From Methylococcaceae bacterium (GTDB lineage Bacteria > Pseudomonadota > Gammaproteobacteria > Methylococcales > Methylococcaceae), in assembly GCA_012026715.1 (NCBI GenBank), contig VEPB01000358.1, positions 1 through 15,223 on the forward strand: DNA of 15,223 bases. The letters run 5' to 3'. The notes beneath the pieces are model-generated. The model worked only from the letters and a program-made list of their open reading frames with translations. It was not told where the DNA came from and did not search any database. A program made the translations under genes and the position numbers. Of this stretch, positions 1-7,179 are shown piece after piece. Numbering within the stretch: the stretch's first letter is position 1; the number at the start of each line of letters is the position of its first letter.

Positions 1-295
1 GCTTGCATAACCATGAGTTTAGAAATTGCTGTTCGGTTGGCGCCAAGGAGCGGCGACGGGGCCGCCATTATCGCCAAAACCCGGTGCCGGTCGCCTCAAG
101 TCGGGTTCCGACCGGCTTATCGGGTCATTTTACCAGCACGGTTCGGCCAGGGTCTTCGATTTCCCCGCCCGTTGGAGATTGCCTCTGATTTCGGGAGCTT
201 TTCCGCCCGGCCCGCGGTCGAACGGGAGCTATCGAAGCACTGCCCCAATCGGCTAGAATGTTGCACAATACCCCACCATATCGGTCGCTAAATCT
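1..295. other. Non-coding region upstream of def
   Basis: I see no convincing gene in this stretch; the short open frames on both strands have no recognisable sequence. Two ATG codons on the minus strand at 14-12 and 8-6 could begin a divergent gene running off the left edge, but too little is present and no clear ribosome binding site precedes them. A small hairpin (GTCGG-GTT-CCGAC) lies at 100-112. The right end carries a candidate promoter for def, listed separately. Confidence 0.5.
232..259 (+). promoter_or_regulatory. Candidate sigma-70 promoter of the def operon
   Basis: TAGAAT at 254-259 matches the -10 consensus TATAAT at 5 of 6 positions. It lies 36 nt before the def start, giving a leader of roughly 30 nt. 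The -35 candidate TCGAAG (232-237, 16-nt spacer) is weak. This is inferred from sequence match and position only. Confidence 0.4.
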
Positions 296-835
296 ATGGC
301 CATCCTGACGATTCTCGAATTTCCCGACGCCCGGCTGCGCAAGAAGGCGGCAGCGGTGGAAACCGTCGACGATGGCATCAAAAAACTGGTCGGCGACATG
401 TTCGAGACCATGTACGCGGCACCGGGGGTCGGCTTGGCGGCGACCCAGGTCAACGTCCACAAACGGATCATCGTGATTGATGTCTCAGAGGAAAAAGACC
501 AGCCACTGTGCTTCATCAATCCGCGACTGATCGCTAAGTCCGGCTCTGAAGAAATGGACGAAGGCTGTTTGTCGGTGCCGGGCATCTTCGAGAAGGTCAA
601 GCGCGCCCAGCAGGTCACGGTGCAGGCGCTCGACAAGAACGGCGAGAGTTTCGAGCTGGAGGCCGACGGATTGTTGGCGGTTTGCGTCCAGCACGAGATG
701 GACCATTTGGAGGGCAAGCTGTTCGTGGACTACCTGTCTCCCCTCAAGCGCCATCGGGCCAAGAAGAAGCTCGAAAAAGACCGCAAGGCCAAGGCCACCC
801 CAGGCGAATCAAAGACGCCGTCGGTCGCGATCTGA
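296..835 (+). CDS. def: Peptide deformylase
   Basis: This metalloenzyme removes the N-formyl group from the initiator methionine of new proteins at the ribosome exit. The 179-residue product has the three diagnostic motifs in order: GVGLAATQ (44-51), EGCLSVP (89-95) and QHEMDHLEG (132-140). Cys91, His133 and His137 are the expected metal ligands and Glu134 the catalytic acid/base. Length is slightly above the usual ~170 because of a Lys-rich C-terminal tail (from about residue 151). The ATG start gives the conserved N-terminus (MAILTILEFPDARLR), although no strong Shine-Dalgarno precedes it. It is the first gene of the operon and lies 43 nt before fmt, which adds the formyl group that this enzyme removes. 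Identity is certain from the motifs and the neighbour. Confidence 0.98.
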   Translation: MAILTILEFPDARLRKKAAAVETVDDGIKKLVGDMFETMYAAPGVGLAATQVNVHKRIIVIDVSEEKDQPLCFINPRLIAKSGSEEMDEGCLSVPGIFEKVKRAQQVTVQALDKNGESFELEADGLLAVCVQHEMDHLEGKLFVDYLSPLKRHRAKKKLEKDRKAKATPGESKTPSVAI

Positions 836-878
836 CCGAGTTCGGCGCCACTGCGCCAACCGCTACCTTGATCCAGCC

Positions 879-1811
879 ATGAAGATCATCTTTGCCGGGA
901 CTCCGGAATTTGCCGTTCCCAGCCTCCAGGCGCTGCTGGATTCACCTTACCCGGTGGTAGCGGTCTACACGCAGCCGGACCGGCCCGCCGGCCGCGGGCG
1001 CAAGCTGCCGCCCAGTCCGGTCAAGCAACTGGCCCAGCGTCATGGCATTCCCATTTTGCAGCCGGAATCCCTCAAGCCCGAGGCCGAGCAGGAAGCGCTG
1101 CGCCTCTGGGACGCCGACCTGATGGTGGTGGCGGCCTATGGGCTGATCCTGCCCAAGACGGTGCTGGCCATTCCGCGGCTGGGTTGCATCAATGTCCATG
1201 CCTCGCTGCTGCCGCGCTGGCGCGGCGCCGCGCCGCTCCAGCGGGCAATCGCCGCTGGCGACGGGGAGACCGGGGTCACCATCATGGTGGTGGAGCCCAA
1301 GCTGGATTCGGGACCGATGTTGAGCAAGATCAGTCTGGCCATCCTGCCGGGCGAAACCGCGGGCGAACTGCACGACCGGCTGGCTCATGCCGGTGCCAAG
1401 GCACTGGCCGAAATCCTGCCAGCCGTCGCTGACCGCACCGCCCCGGCAGAACCCCAGGACGAGGCACTGGTGACCTATGCCGAGAAACTGGACAAGGCCG
1501 AGGCCGAACTGGACTGGGGCCAGCCGGCGGCGGTGCTGGAGCGGCGGGTGCGGGCCTACAACCCGTGGCCGGTGGCCCAGACTTCCTTGGACGGCGAAGC
1601 GATGCGCATCTGGCGGGCAGAGGTCGTGGCGGGTTCCGCCAGCCAGCCGCCGGGAGGAATCGAGCCGGGCAACGGCAAGACCCTGGATGTGGCCACTGGC
1701 GACGGGATGCTGCGTATCCTGGAACTGCAGATGCCTGGCGGCAAGCGCATCGCGGCCGCCGATTTTCTCAATTCCCGCAATCTCGGCGGTCGCCGCCTGG
1801 GTCGTCCTTGA
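879..1811 (+). CDS. fmt: Methionyl-tRNA formyltransferase
   Basis: It transfers a formyl group from 10-formyltetrahydrofolate to Met-tRNA(fMet), preparing the initiator for translation. The 310-residue length is close to that of the E. coli enzyme. The N-terminus MKIIFAGTPEFAVPSL and the folate-site motif HASLLPRWRGAAPL (107-120) are characteristic. The catalytic triad is visible as Asn105, His107 and Asp143. The C-terminal part (about 205-310) matches the tRNA-binding OB-fold domain (VRAYNPWPVA near 224-233). The start is the ATG giving the canonical N-terminus; no clear Shine-Dalgarno is seen. It follows def by 43 nt, and its stop codon overlaps the TTG start of rsmB. No anomalies were seen. 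Confidence 0.98.
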   Translation: MKIIFAGTPEFAVPSLQALLDSPYPVVAVYTQPDRPAGRGRKLPPSPVKQLAQRHGIPILQPESLKPEAEQEALRLWDADLMVVAAYGLILPKTVLAIPRLGCINVHASLLPRWRGAAPLQRAIAAGDGETGVTIMVVEPKLDSGPMLSKISLAILPGETAGELHDRLAHAGAKALAEILPAVADRTAPAEPQDEALVTYAEKLDKAEAELDWGQPAAVLERRVRAYNPWPVAQTSLDGEAMRIWRAEVVAGSASQPPGGIEPGNGKTLDVATGDGMLRILELQMPGGKRIAAADFLNSRNLGGRRLGRP

Positions 1812-3094
1812 GCAGCCGCGCGGCGGCCGCTGCCATCCTGGTGCGGGTGCTGGCCGACGGCCGATCGCTGACCGCGGCTCTCGAAGAGACCCTGCCCACC
1901 GTTCCCAAGGAAGCCGACCGGGCCTTCGTCCAGAATCTGGTCTTCGGCGTGCTGCGCTGGTATGGGCGGCTCGACGCCGTGCTTCGCGTCCTGGCCCCCA
2001 AGCCGATCCGCGATGAGCCGGTGCGAATGCTGGCGCTGCTGGGGTTGTACCAACTGGAATATACCCGGGTTAAGCCCCATGCGGCGGTGGCCGAAACCGT
2101 GGGTGCGGCCGGCCGCAAGGATTGGGCGCGAGGGTTGCTCAACGGCGTTCTGCGCAACTACCAGCGCCGCCGCGAGGAACTGCTGGCGACGGCCGATTCC
2201 GACGATGCGGCCCGCAACGCGCATCCAATGTGGTTGCTGAAGCGGTTGCGCGCCGACTGGCCGGAGGACTATCAGGCCTTGCTGGAGGAGGCAAATCGCC
2301 AGGCACCAATGACGCTGCGGGTGAACCGGCGCTGCTGTCGGCGCGACGATTACCTGGTCCGGCTGGCGCAGGCCGGGATCGAGTCCCGTGCGGCGGACGT
2401 CTCGCCCGATGGGGTGGTATTGACCCAGCCGCTGGCGGTCGAGCAGCTGCCCGGTTTCGGGGAAGGCTGGGTATCGGTGCAGGACGCAGCGGCCCAGTTG
2501 GCCGCGCCGCTGCTGGAGGTCGGCACCGGTCAGCGGGTGCTGGATTTGTGCGCTGCCCCCGGCGGCAAGACCGTGCATGTGCTGGAAATCGCCGAACCTA
2601 CCGAATTGGTGGCGGTGGACATCGAACCGGCCCGGCTGGTTCGCGTCGAGGCCAATCTGGCGCGGGCCGGGATGCGCGCCACCGTGCAGGCCGGCGATGC
2701 GGCCCGGCCGGACTGGTGGGACGGACGCGGCTTCGACCGCATCCTGGTGGACGCGCCTTGTTCGGCCACGGGCGTGATCCGGCGCCATCCCGACATCAAA
2801 TGGCTGCGCCAGCCCGGCGACGTCGCCCCGCTGGCGACGCAGCAGGCGGCGATTCTGGACGCCGCCTGGCCGCTGCTGAAGCGGGGCGGAAAGCTGCTGT
2901 ATGCTACCTGCTCCGTTTTGCGGGAGGAGAACGATGCCCAGGTCGCCGCGTTCCTGCAGCGCCATGCCGACGCCGCCGAAGACCCCATCCAGGCCGAATG
3001 GGGCCGGACCATGTCCCACGGCCGCCAGATTCTGACCGGCACCGCCGGCATGGATGGCTTCTATTACGCCCGGCTGGTCAAGGGGCCGGGATGA
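1808..3094 (+). CDS. rsmB: 16S rRNA (cytosine-967 C5) methyltransferase, TTG start
   Basis: RsmB methylates C967 of 16S rRNA using S-adenosylmethionine. The 428-residue product has an N-terminal NusB-like helical domain (about 1-140) and a C-terminal Rossmann methyltransferase domain. Visible motifs are the SAM loop VLDLCAAPGGKT (244-255), DAPCSATGVIRRHPDIKW with Cys318, and the ATCS motif with Cys368, the expected nucleophile. I chose TTG at 1808 because it gives the typical start (MSSRAAAAAILVRVLADGRSL), matches the family length of about 429, and overlaps the fmt stop as TTGA. The frame is open further upstream, but only into fmt. The stop overlaps the next start as ATGA. Identity is firm; the start is likely. 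Confidence 0.95.
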   Translation: MSSRAAAAAILVRVLADGRSLTAALEETLPTVPKEADRAFVQNLVFGVLRWYGRLDAVLRVLAPKPIRDEPVRMLALLGLYQLEYTRVKPHAAVAETVGAAGRKDWARGLLNGVLRNYQRRREELLATADSDDAARNAHPMWLLKRLRADWPEDYQALLEEANRQAPMTLRVNRRCCRRDDYLVRLAQAGIESRAADVSPDGVVLTQPLAVEQLPGFGEGWVSVQDAAAQLAAPLLEVGTGQRVLDLCAAPGGKTVHVLEIAEPTELVAVDIEPARLVRVEANLARAGMRATVQAGDAARPDWWDGRGFDRILVDAPCSATGVIRRHPDIKWLRQPGDVAPLATQQAAILDAAWPLLKRGGKLLYATCSVLREENDAQVAAFLQRHADAAEDPIQAEWGRTMSHGRQILTGTAGMDGFYYARLVKGPG

Positions 3095-3645
3095 ACCCGG
3101 CTCGCGCCGGTTTCGGCGCCATGCTGCTGCTGGCTGGTGCCGCCTGCGCCGCAACCGATGCGCCCCGGATCGTCCGGGCGGAACTGGTGCGGGATGGCGA
3201 CCGTCATCTACTCAGCGCCGAGGTCGAATACCGCTTTAGCGAAGCCGCCACCGAAGCCCTGCAGAATGGCGTGCCGCTGACGCTCCAGCTGAACCTGCAG
3301 ATTAGCCGGGAGCGACGCTACTGGTGGGACGAGACCATGGTGGATACCCGCTGGTCATTCCGGCTGCGCTACCATTCCCTGGCCAAGCTGTACCAATGGG
3401 TGGAAGACGACGGCCGCGCGCCACGCGGGTTCGCCAGCCTGGCGGCGTTGCTGGAGGAAATGGGGGCGGTGCGGCGGCTGGAAGTCCCCACCGCCGCCGT
3501 GTTGATCCCTGGCCAGACCTATCAGGCCCGCCTGGCGGTCTCCCTCGACATCGAGTCCTTGCCGCTGCCGCTGCGGCCGGTGGCCTATCTGTCCCCCGCC
3601 TGGTATCTCGGCAGCCCCTGGTTCCAATGGTCCTTCGTCGATTGA
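3091..3645 (+). CDS. DUF4390 exported protein
   Basis: The 184-residue product resembles the DUF4390 family, whose function is not established. It begins with a probable signal peptide: a short basic start, a hydrophobic core (about 7-21) and an Ala-rich cleavage region near ACAATDA. The mature part is beta-rich, with features I associate with the family: YRFSEAATEAL (47-57), RERRYWWDE (73-81), a W-SFRLRYHSL segment (88-97) and a C-terminal YLSPAWYLGSPWFQW (166-180). The ATG overlaps the rsmB stop (ATGA), with AAGGGG about 5 nt upstream. The 3' end overlaps the kinase gene by 19 nt. Members of this family commonly sit directly before ntrY-type kinase genes. A role in the periplasm with that kinase is therefore plausible, but this is inference. 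Confidence 0.88.
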   Translation: MNPARAGFGAMLLLAGAACAATDAPRIVRAELVRDGDRHLLSAEVEYRFSEAATEALQNGVPLTLQLNLQISRERRYWWDETMVDTRWSFRLRYHSLAKLYQWVEDDGRAPRGFASLAALLEEMGAVRRLEVPTAAVLIPGQTYQARLAVSLDIESLPLPLRPVAYLSPAWYLGSPWFQWSFVD

Positions 3646-5807
3646 AGCCCCCCGTCAGCCTCACCATTGCCGTGTTGTTCGCGGCGATCGTGGCGTCGCT
3701 ACACCTGATGAGTTCGGCTACTCAGGACAGCTCCCGGCTGGGCCAGTTGTATTCCTCCCTGCTGCTGATCAATTCCCTCGGTTCCCTGCTGTTGCTGGGG
3801 CTGGTGGGCGCCAACATTTACTGGCTGCTCAAGCAGCTGAAGCGCAAGGTGGCGGGATCCCGCTGCACCGCCCGCATGGTGTTTCTGTTCATCCTGCTGT
3901 CGCTGGCGCCGGCCTCGATCGTGTTCTACTACTCGATGCAGTTCCTCCAGCAGAGCATCGACAGCTGGTTCGACGTGCGCATCGACCGCGCCATGGAGGA
4001 CGCGCTGCAGCTGGGCCAGGCTGCCATGGACGAACAGATGCGCACCGTCCTGCGGCAGACCGAGCAGGCGGCCGAGCGGTTGGAGAACGTGCCGGACTCC
4101 ATGTTGGGCATCACCCTCAGCGAGCTGTACGACACCCCTCAGGATGCCGATTTCACGGTGTTTTCCAAGCAGGGTCGCATCCTTGCCGCCAGCGGGGCCG
4201 ATTCCATCGTTCCCGATCTGCCCAACGAGGGGATTCTGCTGCAGCTGCGCCACGGGCGCTCCCACGTCGGACTGGAGCCGGCGGCGGAAGCGGACCAGGG
4301 TTTGCGCATCCGCGCGGTGGCGGTGGTCAACGCCCGCGACGAGAGCTATTTCCTGCAGACGCTTTATCCCGTCCCGCGCCGGTTGGCGGAGCTGGCGGAC
4401 ACGGTGGAATCCGCCTTCGTTCATTACAAAGAGCTGAACTACCTCCGCAATTCCCTCAAAGCCAGTTTTTCGCTGACGCTCTCTCTGATACTGCTGTTGA
4501 GCCTGCTGGCCGCCATCTGGAGCGCCTTCGCCAGTATCCGCCGCATCGTCGCGCCGGTGCGCAGGCTGGTTCAGGGCACCCGGGCGGTGGCGGAGGGCGA
4601 CTACGAAAAGCGGTTGCCGGTGAAGAGCAAGGACGAGCTGGGGTTCCTGGTGGAATCCTTCAACGCCATGACCGCCAAGCTGGCACGCGCTCGCGACGAG
4701 GCCCACAACTCGCGCCAGGAGGTGGAACGACAGCGGGCCTACCTGGAAACGCTGCTGGGCAATCTGTCGTCCGGCGTGCTCAGCTTCGACAGCCGGCTCA
4801 AGCTGCAAACGGCCAACCATGCCTCCGGCGTGATTCTGCACGCCGATCTTCCCAACCGCATCAACACACCGCTGGCCAAGCTGGCGGAACTCTACCCTCA
4901 TCTGGCCGATGCACTGGCCCTGGTGGGCGAGCGCGGCATGCGTGACAAACCGTGGCAGGAGGAAATCACCCTGGACGGTCCGGAAGGCCGCCAGCACCTG
5001 CTGAGCCACGGTACGCCGCTGTTGAACGGCGACCGCGGGTGGCACGGGGCGGTGGTGGTGTTCGACGATGTCACCGAGCTGATCCGGGCCCAGCGCAGTG
5101 CCGCCTGGGGGGAAGTGGCGCAGCGTCTGGCCCACGAGATCAAGAACCCCCTGACCCCCATCCAACTTTCGGCCGAGCGGCTGCGGCACAAGCTGGCTGG
5201 AGCGCTGGGCGACCCGGAAGCCCAGGTGCTGGACCGCTCCACCCGCACCATCGTGCAGCAGGTGGAGGCCATGAAGACCATGGTCAATGCCTTCGCCGAA
5301 TATGCCAAGCCGGCCCGCATGCAGCTGCAGCCGGTGCAGTTGAGCACCCTCATCGAGGAAGTGGTGACGCTGTATCCGCCCAAGTCCGGGGTGCGGTTCG
5401 AATTGCAGCTGAGCGACGGCCTGCCGGCGATTTCGGCCGATCCGGTCAAACTGCGGCAGGTGCTCCACAACCTCATCAAGAACGCCCAGGAGGCGACCGC
5501 GGAGGGGGAGGGCGTGATCCAATTGCTGACCCGGATGGTTCCCGACCGTTATCATTGCTGGATCGAACTGCTGGTGCGGGACAACGGACCGGGCGTGCCC
5601 CCGGAACAGGTGGAACGGGTGTTCGAGCCCTACGTCACGACCAAGACCAAGGGCACCGGGTTGGGACTGGCCATCGTCAAGAAAATCATCGAAGAACACG
5701 GCGGAACCATCCGCCACGATGCAGGCTACCGGGACGGCGCGGGTTTCATCATCCGCCTGCCGCTGCCCGATGCCGTCGCAACCTCGGAGACTGTGATCAA
5801 TGGGTAA
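3627..5807 (+). CDS. ntrY: NtrY-type membrane sensor histidine kinase
   Basis: The 726-residue inner-membrane kinase should autophosphorylate and pass phosphate to the adjacent response regulator. Probable membrane segments lie at about 9-28, 41-68, 83-105 and 279-303, with an extracytoplasmic region (about 106-278) between the third and fourth. A HAMP domain (about 304-356), coiled linker (350-372) and PAS-like domain (about 370-485) follow. The kinase core has the H-box LAHEIKNPLTP with His503, an N-box around Asn619, the G1 box DNGPGV (652-657) and the G2 box GTGLGL (676-681), all intact. I chose ATG 3627, inside the DUF4390 gene; TTG 3642 is a shorter alternative, and neither has a clear Shine-Dalgarno. 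Topology and neighbour match NtrY. The signal is unknown, and nitrogen control should not be assumed. Confidence 0.93.
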   Translation: MVLRRLKPPVSLTIAVLFAAIVASLHLMSSATQDSSRLGQLYSSLLLINSLGSLLLLGLVGANIYWLLKQLKRKVAGSRCTARMVFLFILLSLAPASIVFYYSMQFLQQSIDSWFDVRIDRAMEDALQLGQAAMDEQMRTVLRQTEQAAERLENVPDSMLGITLSELYDTPQDADFTVFSKQGRILAASGADSIVPDLPNEGILLQLRHGRSHVGLEPAAEADQGLRIRAVAVVNARDESYFLQTLYPVPRRLAELADTVESAFVHYKELNYLRNSLKASFSLTLSLILLLSLLAAIWSAFASIRRIVAPVRRLVQGTRAVAEGDYEKRLPVKSKDELGFLVESFNAMTAKLARARDEAHNSRQEVERQRAYLETLLGNLSSGVLSFDSRLKLQTANHASGVILHADLPNRINTPLAKLAELYPHLADALALVGERGMRDKPWQEEITLDGPEGRQHLLSHGTPLLNGDRGWHGAVVVFDDVTELIRAQRSAAWGEVAQRLAHEIKNPLTPIQLSAERLRHKLAGALGDPEAQVLDRSTRTIVQQVEAMKTMVNAFAEYAKPARMQLQPVQLSTLIEEVVTLYPPKSGVRFELQLSDGLPAISADPVKLRQVLHNLIKNAQEATAEGEGVIQLLTRMVPDRYHCWIELLVRDNGPGVPPEQVERVFEPYVTTKTKGTGLGLAIVKKIIEEHGGTIRHDAGYRDGAGFIIRLPLPDAVATSETVING

Positions 5808-7170
5808 GGCATACGTATTGGTGGTGGATGACGAGCCGGACATCCGCCAGCTGCTGCAGGAAATCCTGTCGGACGAAGGCTACGAGGTGGCGGTGGCGGA
5901 AAACGGCGCGACGGCCCGGACGCTGCGGGAGCGGCGCCGGCCCGACCTGGTTCTGCTGGACATCTGGATGCCGGACGAGGACGGCATCAGCCTGCTGAAG
6001 GACTGGCTGGCGGACGGTCTGGATTGCCCGGTCATCATGATGTCGGGCCACGCCACGGTGGAAACGGCCGTCGAGGCAACCCGGCTGGGCGCCTACGACT
6101 TTTTGGAGAAGCCGCTGTCTTTGGCGAAGCTGCTGCTGACGGTGGAGCGGTCGCTGGAAAATGCCCGCCTCAAGCAGGAGAACCTGGGCCTCAAGCGCCG
6201 GGTCGAGGCGCCGCTGGAACCGGTGGGCCGCAGCGCCGCGATTGAGCGCCTGAAGGAACAGGTCAAGCGCTTGGCCCAGCACAGCGCCAGCCTGCTGCTG
6301 CTAGGCGAGCCCGGCTGCGGCAAGGAGACTTTGGCGCGCTACCTCCATGCCCACAGTAACCAGCGTTCCGGGCCGTTTGTCGACGTGGGCGTGGGCGGCA
6401 TCGCGCCGGAGATGTCGGCGGTGGACTTCTTCGGCCGCGAAGAGGGTGGCAAGACGACCAGCGGCCTGCTGGAGCAGGCCCATGGCGGCACCCTGTTCCT
6501 CGACGAGGTGGCCGACATGCAGGAGGAGACCCAGGTGCGGCTGCTCAGCGCGCTGGACTCCGGCAGCTTCATGCGGGTGGGCGGCAGCACTCCGGTGCGG
6601 GTGGACGTGCGCTTCGTTGCGTCGACCCGCAAGGCGTTGGAAGACGAGGTCCGATCCGGCAGCTTCCGGCGCGAGTTGTACGATCAGCTGAGCGTGGTGA
6701 GCCTGCGGGTGCCTCCGCTGCGGGAGCACAACGAGGATGTGCCGGAACTGCTGCGGTTCTACGTGGACTGGTTCGTCACCCGGGAAAAGCTGCCGTTCCG
6801 CCGTTTCCCGGTGCCGGTACAGAACTTCCTGCGCCACTACCCGTGGTACGGCAATGTGCGCGAGCTGAAGAACCTGGTACAGCGACTGCTGATCCTGGGC
6901 AGCGGCGAGGAGGTCGGGCTGGACGAGGTCAAGGCCGCGCTGGGCGAACAGCCGGCGCGACGCGACGGTGGCGGCAGCCAGCAGGCGCCGGACTATTACG
7001 AACTTCCTTTGAAGGACGCCCGCGAGCGCTTCGAAAAGGACTACCTGGAATACCACCTGGACAAATACGGCGGCAGCGTGGCGCGCCTGTCCCAGGCCAT
7101 CGGCCTGGAGCGAACCCACCTCTACCGCAAGCTCAATACCCTGGGGATCAAGTTCCGCGAGAAAAAGTGA
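5800..7170 (+). CDS. ntrX: NtrX-type response regulator lacking the GAFTGA loop
   Basis: The 456-residue regulator is the likely partner of the kinase it overlaps by 8 nt; GGAG lies 10 nt before its ATG. The receiver domain (about 4-118) has Asp10/Asp11, phosphoacceptor Asp54, Ser82 and Lys104. The AAA+ domain (about 140-365) has Walker A GEPGCGKE (169-176) and Walker B LFLDE (232-236). Where sigma-54 activators carry GAFTGA, this protein reads FFGREEGGKTTSGLLEQ (210-226), so the sigma-54 contact loop is missing. In the arginine-finger region it reads FRRELYDQL, with Gln where the second Arg is usual. A Fis-type helix-turn-helix (about 405-450) ends the protein. It probably binds DNA and controls transcription without activating sigma-54. 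Confidence 0.93.
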   Translation: MGKAYVLVVDDEPDIRQLLQEILSDEGYEVAVAENGATARTLRERRRPDLVLLDIWMPDEDGISLLKDWLADGLDCPVIMMSGHATVETAVEATRLGAYDFLEKPLSLAKLLLTVERSLENARLKQENLGLKRRVEAPLEPVGRSAAIERLKEQVKRLAQHSASLLLLGEPGCGKETLARYLHAHSNQRSGPFVDVGVGGIAPEMSAVDFFGREEGGKTTSGLLEQAHGGTLFLDEVADMQEETQVRLLSALDSGSFMRVGGSTPVRVDVRFVASTRKALEDEVRSGSFRRELYDQLSVVSLRVPPLREHNEDVPELLRFYVDWFVTREKLPFRRFPVPVQNFLRHYPWYGNVRELKNLVQRLLILGSGEEVGLDEVKAALGEQPARRDGGGSQQAPDYYELPLKDARERFEKDYLEYHLDKYGGSVARLSQAIGLERTHLYRKLNTLGIKFREKK

Positions 7171-7179
7171 TCGCCCGGT

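Noticed and set aside
13..291. Short plus-strand open frames before def
   Set aside because: They have no recognisable sequence and no ribosome binding site, and they overlap the candidate def promoter.
1556..3154. A 532-codon open frame on the minus strand opposite fmt and rsmB
   Set aside because: It lies opposite two certain genes, has low-complexity Arg/Gln/Gly-rich sequence and no recognisable motif. It is a product of high-GC third-position bias.
3324..3626. N-terminal extension of the kinase gene by 101 codons
   Set aside because: It would lie entirely inside the DUF4390 gene, is Arg/Gly-rich and does not resemble NtrY; ATG 3627 gives the proper first membrane segment.
3699..5843. 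A 714-codon open frame on the minus strand opposite the NtrY kinase gene
   Set aside because: It mirrors a well-supported kinase, is rich in His, Gln and Arg without domain motifs, and is explained by GC codon bias.
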